Shown piece after piece: positions 12,214 through 33,000 of a stretch of DNA of 64,000 bases. The notes beneath the pieces are model-generated. The model made no database searches. It saw nothing but the letters and a program-made list of their open reading frames with translations, and had not been told where the DNA came from. Source of the stretch: Chrysomallon squamiferum (lineage: Eukaryota > Mollusca > Gastropoda > Neomphalida > Peltospiridae); NCBI GenBank assembly GCA_012295275.1, contig CM022665.1, positions 27,112,946-27,176,945 on the forward strand, given 5' to 3'. The translations under genes and the position numbers were made by a program. Numbering within the stretch: position 1 is the first letter of the stretch; each line of letters starts with the position of its first letter.

Positions 12214-13750
12214 GTAAGTTTTTATTATAAATTTTGTTACGGGTTATGTTTTGTAAATCTATTTTTTTTTTTTTTTTTTTTTATTATTATTATTTTATTA
12301 ATGTTTTATTGATCATTTGTAAATTTAATGATCTAAAAGATGTCTTTTTTCTTTCTTTCTTTTTCGTTCTTTTTTTTTTCCCCCTTACTTTCTTTCCAAA
12401 TTCTTTGGACTTACTTCTACCAGTCAAAATTTAATTCATTCATTGAAACAACTTGACTGGTTTCAACCGCTCGTTTTACTTAATATTAAGAACAGAATGC
12501 TCAGTCTATGATAGTAAACACTCGATTACTTTTTTATTTTGACTTTTTCTTTTTCTTTTTTGATTAAGATCTTGCTATATATTTGTGTTGTTCGAAATTA
12601 ACTAATGTAAGTGACATGTTATGTGAAATTTTTGTTTTTAATAACAAATATTTTTGGTAACATCCAACATATTTTATTGTGTTCTGTCACCAGCGGTGAT
12701 CATGATGTGACATGTCAGGTTTCTGAGATTAACATTAAGCATATGAGGTATTTTCCCATCGCGTGTGAAAAGTAGGTCTCTGTGGGGAACTACCAATTTT
12801 CGTATTTTGTAACTCGTTTAATATTCAATCCAAAATTATAAAATAAATACTAAAAAGATATGTGTCTCCTCTCTCATTTAAAAGTATCCACTTTAAAATC
12901 TATCCATAATCCAGTACCCACTAGATAGTTGAAACTACCGATCTACGTGGCAGGCACTTTTGCTGTCATTCACATTCAATTCTGATTCGTTTCCGAAAAA
13001 TATGCCTATTCTTTTCAGTACCTTAATAGCTTTCTTTTTGCCACGTTTTATTAAAATGTATGGTTAAAGAAGAAAGGAAGACAAATCCCCATGAAAATCC
13101 TTAACAGAAATAGTCAAATGGTTTCACAAAAACAATGCCAATTACTATCTTTCAAAATTCAAAATCTCTTTACTGGGTGGAGATATTTGTTAACATATAT
13201 ATTTTTTCCTAATATGCCTATTGATACTGATTTTTTTTGTCTGCTAGAGAATTAAGATACTAATGATTTTAAATCATATAATTTGGCAAATAGACCTGTT
13301 TTATTAATAACCATTATACTAATGATCTCAGTTAAGTTGCAACATTCAGTATAATATGTTTTCACATAATTAGCTTCTAATGTTGATGAGAAAAATTTAA
13401 ATAAAAAAAAATAAAAATAATAAAATAAAATAAATATAATTATTAAATTTAACTTGACTGGCAAATAGAAATGAAATAGTGTTGTCAAAATAGAGAAAAA
13501 TCTGTGTAGTAGCATTTATTAATTTAATTGCAATAATATTTAATTTATTTCCTCAACATTTTTATTAAAATATAAATGATAATTATAATAAATCTGGAAT
13601 AGATTTAAATTTAAAAATAATATATCAGTTTTCAAAAATAAATGTAATTTACAGTAATTATAAATAACCTAAGTTACCCTTGATTTCAAAAACATATATT
13701 CTTATGAATGACTGTTAAATGTAAATATGATTTTTTAATATTTTTTTCAG

Positions 13751-14851
13751 ATGGGTGAGGTCCATGTTATTGGTCAGATTGTTGGAGCAAGTGGCTTTCC
13801 TGATAACAGTTTATTTTGCAAATGGGGAATTCACACAGGTAAATCCAAATAGATGAATTCATTTATTACCATATTCACGGTTTTTCTTAAGATACTAAAC
13901 CTTGATTATATCTACTGAAAAGCTTTTGCTAAATTAATTCTACTGACTCTTGCAATTGTTGTATTAGTAATATTTCTATATCACTAAATTTATCCAGATT
14001 AATAGATGATTTACAGTTTATTAAAATCAAATTTAACCAGGATATTTTTGTCATGTGTTCAGGTGTGAACGTTCTCTCCATGTTTATTGTGTAGTTTTTT
14101 AAACTGGTATCATTATGTAACTTTGTTTTAACAGAGGGTGCTTGGAAAGTTCTGGCAGGTTTAAGAGAGGGTCAAACTCAAGTTGATAATCCCCAGAACA
14201 GAAAAGAAGCTTACTGGTGCCATCCTATTGATGTTCATTTCACAACAAAGGGAATTCAGGGTATTTTATTTTATTTTTGATGAATTTGATCATTATTATT
14301 TGAGATAATTAGGGTATCAGCATTATATATTCTATACATAAATTGCTTATTATCCTTTTATAAATAAAAATATATAAAAAAAAGAACTGAAATCAGAATA
14401 AACTAATTTTTACAAAACATATTTTTGTTTGATATGTGGACATTTTCAACATACGTTTTTTTTTTTTTTAAATATTATAAATTTGCAGTTTTTATCTTAA
14501 AACAGTTTAAGTGGATATGTAAATGAAATTGTTTTAGGTTGGCCAAAAATGCATTTTCAAGTGTACCACCAAGACAGGTTTGGCAGGAATGAGCTTTATG
14601 GATATGGTTTTTGTCATATTCCCACCTCTCCAGGAGTTCATAAAATAGACTGTCCAACATGGCAGCCATCTGGCACATTTTTTGAAAGTGTTTCACAACA
14701 GTTTCTGGGTGGTGCTGCTGAGCTCAGAAATCCCGATGTCATTTATAGTGGTTCTCAGCGGTACAGACTAAATACAGTTGCCACTGGCAGAGTCCATCTT
14801 CAGTTAGGAATTATTCTAAGGAATTTTGACAAATATGGAATTGAATGCTAA
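13751..14851 (+). CDS. B9D2: B9 domain-containing protein 2, ciliary transition zone
   Basis: Component of the MKS/B9 complex that gates the ciliary transition zone. Three coding exons, 13751-13838, 14135-14260 and 14538-14851, join in phase to 175 residues, the usual family length. The N terminus ([16 protein letters not shown]), the central [10 protein letters not shown] and [17 protein letters not shown] blocks, the YGFCHIP block and the C-terminal [11 protein letters not shown] match the B9 domain that makes up almost the whole protein. The start codon sits directly on the acceptor of the first coding exon; the match to the family N terminus supports it. AATAAA signals follow the stop at 14997 and 15106. 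It is divergent from TDP1 and convergent with NDUFAF7. Confidence 0.95.
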
Positions 14852-16413
14852 GATCATCATATCACACCAGCCTTCCGTCCAATAGGTGATTAAATTTATG
14901 AAGACCTCATTGTAACTGCAGCAAAAATAACATGTTCTCATCTGAATATTTTAATTTATTTATTTTCAAAAATCAAAATTAATGAAATGGCAAAAAAATA
15001 AAAAAATGTTATTTATAAGCAAACTGGGTGGAATATAAAACATTTTTGGTTTTAAAAAAAAAAAAAAAATTATTTATGATTGTTGAAATTAGAAATGGGG
15101 AAAACAATAAAATATCTAATAACGTTTATTTATGTATACACACACACACATCATTTCATTTCAAATCATGATCTTTTGTAATGCATGTTCACATTATCTG
15201 ACTAAAAAACTTTATCAGAATTTTAAAAAGGCTTTGTTTTGCTATTTTAAATCATGATCATTTGATATGCAGACCATATGTTAGCATTATCTGCATTAAT
15301 CAGGGAAAAAAATAAAAAACAAAAATAAAAAAATCCCAATAACCCATTAAATAAAAAATAAGCAATGTAGTTCTCAATATTATGAAAATATAACTATTGT
15401 TTCAGTTGGTTTTATGTTGGCCAAAACATCTTGGTCAAATAGTAAAATACAAAGTGATACTGTATTTTCCTATGGAAAATACAAATAAGTGACATATAAT
15501 AAACATATCATTTTTTTTAAAATTATTTATTTATTTATTTTTTAAATTTATATTGGAAAAATAACATTTTCCAAAGCTATTTGAAAGTTAACAAATTTCA
15601 ATCTCTTTTGAGAGAGAAAAAAAAAAGGTAAAAATTATTGTCTTTAGCTGTGAGCACATTTAGGTATTATAAGCATGTAGATTTATGTATTTAGTTTATT
15701 ATGTTCTTGTAAGTTGTATGTATGTATGTATTTCACATGTAAATATTTTTATTAAAATTTATTTTATAATTAAACATGCTTTTGTTTTACCTGTACTACT
15801 CAGCTCTGGTATATATAATTAACTTATAAAGTGTACCTTTTAAAAGAATATTTCATAGATTGTTTTCTGAAAATATTGCCTAGCAGACATTTTCAGCCAA
15901 TTCCAGAGAAACATTCACAAAAACAAATCAATTTTGATCTCTATCTGCACTAAAAATAAATTAAACTGTTAATAAATATGCTTGAAACTTTTTACTGACT
16001 TGAATAAAAATAGATTAAAAGCAAATGGCAACATGTTTTGAATACTATAAAATAACACTGAAAATATAAAGTATTTTCATGTTATCACATTCTCTTTATT
16101 TTTATCAACATACTGAATATATATGTATTCTTGTAGGAAGTTTGATTTATCTGATTAAAATCAACAAAACAAACAATCATTCGTTTACTGGCATATAGTC
16201 CAGGGATTGTTTCATAGCAACACCAAACACATTTTAACATACAAAACAATGTTAATACTGATATGAAAGAAAATCTGCTTTTGCTGTGCTGTTGACTATC
16301 CTCAAAAAAATGGTATGGATATTGCATGAAGCTTTGCTGTTATCAGACATAGACAGGCAAATACTTTGACATAGACAATCTTGAATAAATTCATTTTGCT
16401 TTTAAAGATTTTT
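14852..16413. other. Convergent 3' UTR region of B9D2 and NDUFAF7
   Basis: No gene seen. Holds B9D2 poly(A) signals (14997-15002, 15106-15111), an NDUFAF7 poly(A) signal on minus (16095-16100) and an imperfect duplication of about 45 bp (near 15160 and 15250) built on AAATCATGATC. Confidence 0.5.
16095..16100 (-). other. Polyadenylation signal AATAAA of NDUFAF7
   Basis: AATAAA on the minus strand about 315 nt past the NDUFAF7 stop. Position-based inference; other AT-rich candidates exist nearby. Confidence 0.4.
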
Positions 16414-23444
<7,031 letters not shown>

Positions 23445-24068
23445 TTTGTTTACCACCACGTATCATTTAACTAAGTGATACATGCGACAACAATTTTAAT
23501 GATGTAATTCGCGGCAAAGGCTTGGCCTTTGACGTTGATAATCGATGAAGATTGTTGAACGTGAAAATAAAAGCATGACTACTGTGATATTTTTATTGTA
23601 ATATTTACTTATTATAAGTCTTGTCATATGTTTCATTTTAACTAAAGGCTCCCTTCCTTTGCGAAAATAAGCCATTTCACTCTTATTTTATACCCTGCAC
23701 GGAATCACGTACACAGAATCGGTAGTATACAAAAGGGAAATCCTCTATCAACAACCTCGTTTTCAAATAGAGTACCTGACTGCCACATAAACATCCGTTC
23801 TTTGTATTCCTACGCTTATTAACATAAGTTTGGATATTATTGTTAATATACAAAATTATTAAGGTATTAATGAAATAAATATTTAAATAAATATAGTTTA
23901 AGCTATCAGTAAATATTTGGATCAAATTCATACATTTTCTGTTAATAAAATTGTTTGTCGCAAACGTACTTCCGTTAGAGGTTGTTAGGCTTTCCGAACG
24001 TGGAAATAACGAGCAGAAATCGCCGAATCTGACAGATGGTGTGAATTCATCTTACTACAACAATCAAA
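23445..24068. promoter_or_regulatory. Shared NDUFAF7/ERO1 spacer, candidate bidirectional promoter
   Basis: 624 bp separate the two divergent start codons. The part nearest NDUFAF7 (23455-23560) has a local rise in CG dinucleotides. No TATA element can be told from the AT-rich background. A two-way promoter is inferred from the short head-to-head spacing. Confidence 0.5.
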
Positions 24069-27000
24069 ATGATGCAGATTCCCTGGCAGTGGATGTTATT
24101 AACAATAACGATAGCAACTCAAGTCGTATTTATTGGTGGGGACAATGTAAGCAGCCAGAGCAGAGATGAAAACAAAGGATGTTTTTGTAAGGTAAGGATT
24201 TTGAGGTGGACCTTGTGGTAACTTACCAATATCATCACGGACGTTTTTGTCTGTGATGTTTTGGCGTTTTGGCTAGACATTCAAGGGAGAAATGACTTTA
24301 TTATTATTATTTTTTGTTTTCAAAATGTTCATTAAATGTTTAAAATAGTTAAGTGAGGCGTTTTTTCATAGAATAATTAAAATAGTGCAGCGAATTGTGT
24401 TTGAATTTTCCTGTGTTAACTGAAATCGCAATTCATGTATCTTAACCCTTGCTTAACTGCTATTTAAAAAATAACATCCAGCGTAAAACCCAGACAAAAT
24501 ATGAAATCATGCATCGTGTGTTAGAGGAAGTAAGGTGATCCTTCAGGGGCAATAGTTGATTTTGAGAGAGGTATAGAACGTGCTCTCCAGTCTGTATTCT
24601 GTGATTATATGAACATTCAGAACTGTTTCAACAATCTGTCCCAGTCCATATGGCAAACTTGTGATAAATTTCATATATGGGTCTTATTGATATGTAATAA
24701 TGTATGGACTGATGATGTCCAACATTCCAAACCAAATTTTTTGTTTAATGATTATATAACTACAAGACAGGTTAAATTGCTATTCAGTGATAGTAATATT
24801 AACACTACTAAATATATGCATGAAGCAGGTTTGGGTTGTTGGATGGAAAAAAATATATCCAAACAAATGCATTGAAATTGACTGATTTTTAAAACCCCCA
24901 CAACAAAACAGTTATAATTTTATATTGGTCTCACTTAAAAAATACCACTAATCTGTTGTATTTACATTTAAGTTGTGTTTGTCAACGTTTTGGATGACAA
25001 TTTTACCTGTTTAAGGATTACTGAGATGGAATTGTATTTACAATTTTTTTATTTTTTTATTTGCTCATTGTGTTTTATACAGAAATTTGTACCATATTTT
25101 GCCAAATACACTGAAGTGATAATTACCAAACCTAGTCTTAAGATCTTTAGTAGATGTGGGCAGCATCCTAATATAAAAAAGAGTAAAAAGAGAAAAAAAT
25201 AGGGGAAGACCGAAGCCAACAAGGATAAAGCAAAATCGGATGAAAACTGGGTGATTCTGGGGGTGGAGTTTTTGTTTGTGTAGTTAAAATAAATATTAAA
25301 TCAGTTTTAGCTGTTGGATAAGTAAGTTATTAAACTTTAAGGTAGCAAAGAATATATTTTTGTAAGACTAAAACTGGTCTTCTAAATTTATATTAGAAGA
25401 TATCACATGTATCCAGTGACAGTTCTTTGAAAATAAAACATTTGTCACAATGAGAGTATTTTGTGATATACCATAATTTGTTTTAATGATCAAAAATTAA
25501 ATTCAGTGTATATTCATATTGTTTGCTCACTATTTGTTTTAACAAAAAAACACCCCCCCAACATTTTTTTTTATGGGAATAATTTTTTTTAATTTTTTAA
25601 TTTACATCAGAAAACTCTGTTACGTGTATGCAGTATACATTTAAAAAATTTATGATAATGATAATAATAATAATAGAAAAAAACAAAAATTAAAATAAAA
25701 CAAACTTAAAAATATGTTTTAATTTTTTTCTTCCAGTTAAAAGGTGAAATTGATGATTGTTCATGTAAAGTTGAAACACTGGATTCACTCAACAACTACA
25801 AAATATTTCCCCGTTTAGACAGTCTACTATCAAGAAATTATTTTAGATATTTCAGAGTAAGTATTGCATGTATTTATATATAGACAGATAGATAGATATA
25901 GATACAGATATACATACACATACAGGGTATGCACTTTTTTTTTTTTTTGTTTTTTTTTTGACTTGCCAATAGGGCCACTCACAGTGACACTTTGACTTGC
26001 CTGTTCAACTTTCTAATGGCCTGTGATTGAATTTCATTACTTTTTAAACTTAAATTGAACATAAAAACATGCTATCATATCATAAAAACCTTAATACAGC
26101 ACAAAAGAACGAAACAGATTAATTTTAATAAAAACTGTTGTAATTAAACTATTAATATTTTTTAAGGGACCCACCAGACCAAACATTTGCAATGTTTTAC
26201 CAAGACTACAGGTCATCTGTCAACAGTTCAGTTAACTTGAACATCCCACAAAACTGACACATGCAGTGATATCTTTTGTTGACACCATTTGCAGTTTGGT
26301 ATAGCAGATTTGGTACATTCCACAAGAAACAAAAATGTTTCAACATAATGTAATTTCAGAAAACCTTAGGGGCCTAAGACAGACATGGCTGAGGTATTGA
26401 ACTTATGAATATGTTTATGTGACTGAGGTTTTCCAAATACTTTCAGACTATTAGATAGACTGGGGAAGTGGTTACTGTTTTGTTTTATATGGGTCTAGTT
26501 GCACAGATACTATTACGAACCAAAAGAATACAATAAATTAAAAAAATAAGTTTTCACTCTCTTACAAACATTAGTTATTTGCATTTTGATACATAATGCA
26601 ATATGTGGAAAGTTTTGGTTGCCAGGCAGTGACATATGATACGGTTGTGACTATTTTGACTTGCTATGGGTGATTGGCCAACCACAAAGTGCACACTCTG
26701 TGTGTGTATGTCCATATTAATTTCAGGATACTAGACTCTTCTAATGTCATTTAAGTCTAAATAATGATATTGAAAAATTTGCAGTTAAATATCTATCTTT
26801 AATGTAAAGGTCATGTAAATAATAAATTAATAATGACTAAATTAGATTGCTCTTAAAAATGACAAGGATTTAATAAAAAAATAAAAAAAAGGTAATAAAT
26901 TCTATTGTAAATATTAATGTATCTGATAGTTTTGTTTACAATTTGCTGTTATAATGTTTATACATGTATATTTGTTTAATATATAATTCAGTTACACACA

Positions 27001-30000
27001 AACTTTAATTTTTTTCTCATTGGGTATTTGAAGGTAAATTTGAAAAAGGTTTGTCCATTTTGGAGTGATGACAGTCGGTGTGCACTGAGAGACTGCCATG
27101 TTTCCAACTGCCCTGAGGTTTGTAAAACTATACATAAAATTAAAATTAATTGCTTTTTGTTTTGTTGTTTCATTTTTAAATCAATTTTGACAAAAAGCAA
27201 CATTGGTTTTACCTAAAACCTGTGCATGCGGCTGTAAATTATCATTAGATTAAAAACATTTATTAATTTTGTTTTAATGATGCAAATGTAGGAATTTTTC
27301 AGGTGAATGATGATTTTCTTTTTATTATGATTTTTTGTTTTTCCAACAAAATTATTGGATGTAATTGTTATTAACTGAAGTGATTTTGTATTGTTTATTT
27401 TAGGATTCTGTTCCTCCTGCATTAGTACATAATGAAAAGAATAAGGTATGTATAATTTTGCATTATAAACCTTTTGAAGATACTGAACAAAAATAATTTC
27501 AGTGTGTCAAACATACTTATTTAAAGCCAAATTTTCATTGTCTAGTGTATCATTACATTGTAACTGTTGTCATTGTTTTTTTCAGTATGCAAAGAAATTC
27601 AATGAAAAAGATTCTTGTGAAGAAGAGAGAGAACTAGGGGCACTAGATAGAACTATAAGGTAGGTTATTTTAATTATTATTAAATAATACTTTATTAACA
27701 ACTGAATCAGCATAATGGAGATGGATCTGTAAAATAACTTGTTTTTATTTTGTGACATAAAAAAGAACAATTATTGATGTTGGGGAAATCACTTATGTTG
27801 CATGCATATTCATAATTTGTACAAATTTATTTATGCAAATCTCAGTTCTAACATTTGTTCTATCTACTATTCCTCAAACTTTATAGATGTTTATGATAAA
27901 AAAAAAATTCCAGAATTTTTGTTTGTTTGTCAGCAAAATATTATTTAAAAAATATTTTGTGATGAATTAAAGGTTAATTTATTCATATAATATGTCATAA
28001 TAAAATCTGATATACAGATTTATCTTAATAAAAACCTTTTAATATTTTAATAAATTATGCCAGCAGCTGCTATTAATACATGTCAAATTTCATAATCTAT
28101 CCCTTTTTTTAAAATTTTGCTTTTATTATATTTATTATACATAAATAAGTCATACTAGAATATGAATATATTTAAGTTAATATTTTATAGAAAAGTATTT
28201 GTTATTCATGTCAGATATTTATTTTTATGAATTTTCATTACCTTGTTACTAAAAAAAATCAGCAAAATGACATTTTGTTTTTATTTGAAACAAAACAGTG
28301 CAGAAAGCAAAGAAGCATTTAAAAACTGGACAAAATACGATGAATCTCAAGATCTGTTTTGTGATTTGGATGGTAAGTTAAAAAAATATTAAAAAAATAT
28401 ATTTATTATTGTTATTATTTAAATCTTAAATTACATATGGTTAAAAAGGTAGTTTCAAACCCAGTGTGTGCTATATAAAAACTAACAAATTCCCATTTTT
28501 TTAACTGAACTGTGTTTTAAAGTATCCATTTATACTGAAATACATAATTCAGCACTGAGAAATTAATGCATTCATTCACAAGTGTAACTTACAGAGAAAG
28601 AATATTGGATGTTATTAATATACAAAGGACTGCATTAATTAACATTGTTGATGTACAACAGTTAGCATTAATTAGCATTGTTGATACATCTAAATGATTC
28701 ATATTCCTGTAAATCACTAAATTAGTCATCTCTTATTAGTTTCCTTTTATTGAAGCAAACAAATTTTACATATTAATATCTCATTATCACAGCATGATAA
28801 TACAGAAAATACATTTACATTTAATTAAATTTCATATCGGGGAAATGCACAGAAAAACGGTACATTTTTGTGGCAGTACAGTTTGGTTGAAGTAATTTTA
28901 TTTTGCTGAATTTAATTAATATAAAGCAAAATATGCACCTGCTATTTTCTTTTCTGCATTAATATCTCGCTTGCATTAATTTAGTGATTTAAAATATTTA
29001 TGTATTAAGTCCTTGACTAGCTGTGCCTTTATATAGCAAGAGGTTCTTCTTATTAATGTTTTGTAAGTTATTTAGGGTGTGTGCATGCATGTATGGGAAT
29101 GGTTAATTTATTGTTATGTTCTGTTAATATATTGAAATACATTATTTTAATAATGCAGATGAATCATCAGCTGACTTGTCCTACGTGGATCTGCTGCTCA
29201 ATCCAGAACGGTACACAGGTTACAAGGGAGCATCCACACAACGAATTTGGAGAACCATCTATGAAGAAAATTGTTTCAAGTGAGAATGAAAGCTTTCTTT
29301 TATTTATTTTTTTTTAATTATATTTTAAAAACAATTTAAAAAAACAAATTACATAAAAATTAGCATATCAGATTTATGGTGTTAGCATGTTGATGATATT
29401 ATTCACATATGCTATTCCTTTATAATTCTTCATAATTCTCTTAATTCTCATATATCACTTCAAGCTGATAATTATTTTTTACTGCATTTTCATGTTGAGG
29501 GAGATGCAGTATAGAAGCAGTCAGTGTGTATTAAAGATAAAACAATCTTTTTCAAGTTTATTTAATTTATATTTAGGAATTAAGCTTTTAGAATATATTA
29601 ACAGAACATAACAATAAATTAACCATTCCCATACATGCATGCACACACCCTAAATAACTTACAAAACATTAATAAGAATCCCATGTTTGATAATATTGCT
29701 TGAATGATTCTTTACAGACCACAACCAGTGTATGGATATGGGCCAAAGTCCTTTCCGTCTCGTAAGTTCTTACATTTTTATCAAAGTTTAAATTTGTTTA
29801 TGAGATATGTAAAATGCCATAATATATTGGATTATTTTCCCTGTAAATATTTTAAATTGTTATGCCATATTTCTGTGCCTGTAGTTTGCTTTGGGTCTTC
29901 TGATTCAGAAAGATGTAATGTACAGCTTTGATAAATAAATAAATAAATAAAATCATCAGTTTAAGCAAAAACCGACAGTAAACTGATTATTCAGAAAACA

Positions 30001-33000
30001 TACCTTTTTCTGCAGTTAAGGTGTTTGTAGTTTTTCTAATATTTTATTTCTTAGTGAATTTAAAAAAAAAGAAAAGAATGGCTATACAATGTTTTATAAG
30101 AAATTAAAAAAATTGTGGAAGTTTTGATTTTTGTTTAATATAGCCAAGATCATGACAGATGCTACAAAATCATATGTGCATATTTTTTAATTATGATTGT
30201 CAGTTAAAATATATTTGGTATTAATATTTATTGAAATATTTGTAATCCTAAATTATGTTTTTAAAATTTAATTAGATCTTTTGAATAAGTATGATTTCAG
30301 CTTTTTCATTTAATAAATATTTAAGTTGTATTTATAAACAAAAAAAGACATTTCTCTTGGCATTGTTCATATTTGTTTTATTTTCAAATTTCACTGATAT
30401 TTTATCTTTGCGAAGTGCAGACATATGTCATTTCTATCAATAAGTACCATTTATAAGTTTGGAGAAATTGTAACAAAGGACATAAATAGAATCTCTGAAA
30501 ATATCCATATTTACCTTTGTGTATTACTTTACAGCAAAATTTCATGGTTGGTATGACATGTTTAGTGTGTGTCTGCAATATTAGTAATTTTAAATCAACT
30601 GCATGCAGTGTTTACATTAATCAGTGTGCTGTGCACATAGGTGTGTTAACAGAAATACTTAGTCTGTATTTGATAGAGGGCACAAAGAAATAACAACTGC
30701 TAGGTACTCACTCATTTAGTAATGTAAAACATTTTTGAGGTCTCAACAGAGCAGTTACTTTTGTTTGTGAACTAACTGAATTGTATACATTTCAATAAGT
30801 AAATGTGGAGACATTGTTTGATACAAAAGAACAGCTGTTACATATGCAGAATAGTTGTAAATATTGTCTGATGTCAACACTACTGACAGGCAAATTAAAT
30901 AAAATAATTTCTATTAAATATATACATTTTAAATGTATGGTTTTTGTATAAATCTCTGTATTAACAATAATGAAAATAGATGTAATAATAATAGCAAAAT
31001 AAATGAATAATAAAAAAAATAATAATATCCATTTGAATCACAATGATAGTTAGATTAAACAGTGCAAAAATTATTAACTGATTTTGCATGTTCACTTTTC
31101 TTAGCACGTTTAACCTGTGATGTATATTAATATATTATTTTAGTTACTGCATGTAGTTGAGCATGTGTTTGCTGCATTGTTTGACCATCTTTGATATATA
31201 TATATTTATGCATCAGTATTTATCACTTGCTTGCAATAATTAATTGTAGCTACCATTATTCCCATGTTTACAGGGCCTTGCTTGGAAGGTAATGTTTGAC
31301 TTCATCTCATGTTTTCATGTATTTCACTGCATGATTAATATGAGAATATGTATATGTGTGTGCTTTGTTTTTTTTTAACTTTTTGTCTTGTATTTTGTTT
31401 CTGTGTAACATAACTAGGTATTTGTATACATCTTTTTTTAAATTATTTAATACACATAAATACTAAATTTTTAAAATAAAAATTGTGTTGCATGGGAACA
31501 GGTAAGTTCTATAATTTTGTTCTTGAATTTATTAAAAGATCTGTTTTGCACAATCAAATAAAACTAACTAAATTAACATTTCTATTTTAAAATATTTGCA
31601 AAAATCAACTAATATTAATAATATTATTAACCATTTTTGTCATTGTAAAATTAGGTAATATTAGAATACTTTGTTTTTGCAGATATAGGGAGGTAATTTT
31701 GTTTAATTACTATGATGTAGAAAATAATAATTAGCTGATTGTGATAGATTACTAATAACTATAATTAATTTTTAATTGTCATGTACCTTACTATGATATA
31801 TATCTGTAAGAACACATTTGGAAAAGAATGTAGTATTTAATCAAATCAATGTTGCACTGTTCTGGTTGGTGTTTTTGTAAAACATAATATTATATTTTAT
31901 AGATACTAACCAGTCAAGTAGATTGCATTACAGTTATCTTGGAATGTATTTCATAATTTAGATGTTAATTTGATATGTAATGTAGACATACCTCATTTTA
32001 AAAAAAAATTCTATGAGTGTGATAACATGAACTGGAAAAATTAGTTAAAGGAGATTATTCAAGTTTTAATACTGATGTCTATTTTTGTCATCAAAAGACA
32101 CTAATGTTTTTGATTAAAAAAATAATAATAAAATAAGATATTGTACAAAATTTTATAATTATTAACTGAAAGATTGGTTACATTTTTTATATGTACATGC
32201 ACGCACACACACACACATAATGTATCTAACAATAATTATAATAATTTTAAATACTTTTTTGTCAAAATAAAAAGCTGAGACGCAATTTTTTATTTTTTGT
32301 TAATGCATAACTACTCATAAATACTGGTTTTATAGGTGAAATATTTTTAAATTAAATTAATAAAGCATAAAATAATTGAAAGATTACATTTTTTTCCAGC
32401 TTAGGTTTCAGAAGTCTGCTATCTAAAAATAATAGCACAATGATTCAGTGAAGAATTTATTGTTCTGGTTATCAAAAATTAAATAATGTTTTTACTTTAA
32501 TCTTCTGTAGATTATTTAAATTAAATATTTGAACTGTGTTAATCATTATGCATTTAAACGTAAACATTGTAAGATATCTCAGTTATATTAGTTTGTATTT
32601 TGTCCTGATAATTTTTGATTTTTATGTCTATGTGTATGTTGGTATGTTGAGGACTGTTTGATTGCAATGTTAAATTTATGTCAGGGTTGAGATAACTTTC
32701 TCTTTGTCCGCTTTAATTGTTTTCACAACTTTTTAAATTTAAATTGCTAAAAGCATTGTTTGTCTGAAATGTCTGAACAACAAATGTTTTTATGGTGCTT
32801 AAACTTTGATCAGAATTCTTTTTGCTTTTAAAATAATTTGCATGAGGATAAACTTTGTGATGTAATCTGCAGTGCACAAATTATAGTATGCACACTACTT
32901 TATTAATTATTATGTAGCATTACTGCTTTGTTCAGAATTTGTTTTACACCTTGTTATTGTTATATGTATATATATACACATACAAAGCAATCAAATTTTT

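Larger units (their letters stand above)
11014..13750. other. Gap between the 63-aa frame and B9D2
   Basis: Mostly AT-rich. Contains a GC-richer patch at 11140-11285 that could be an exon on the minus strand (acceptor-like CATATAG near 11284, donor-like CAG/GTGTAT near 11219), the CT microsatellite at 11677-11754, a TTTA repeat at 11841-11872, and a likely B9D2 5' UTR exon ending at 12213. A block at 12660-13010 has more normal base composition but no frame I recognise. Confidence 0.4.

Noticed and set aside
15160-15300. Imperfect duplication around AAATCATGATC
   Set aside because: Only about 20 well-matched bases in AT-rich DNA; too weak to call a repeat family.
23951-24169. 72-residue plus-strand frame overlapping ERO1 exon 1
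   Set aside because: The ERO1 signal peptide and CFCK end read in a different frame that joins exon 2 in phase and matches the family; the longer frame is a shadow.
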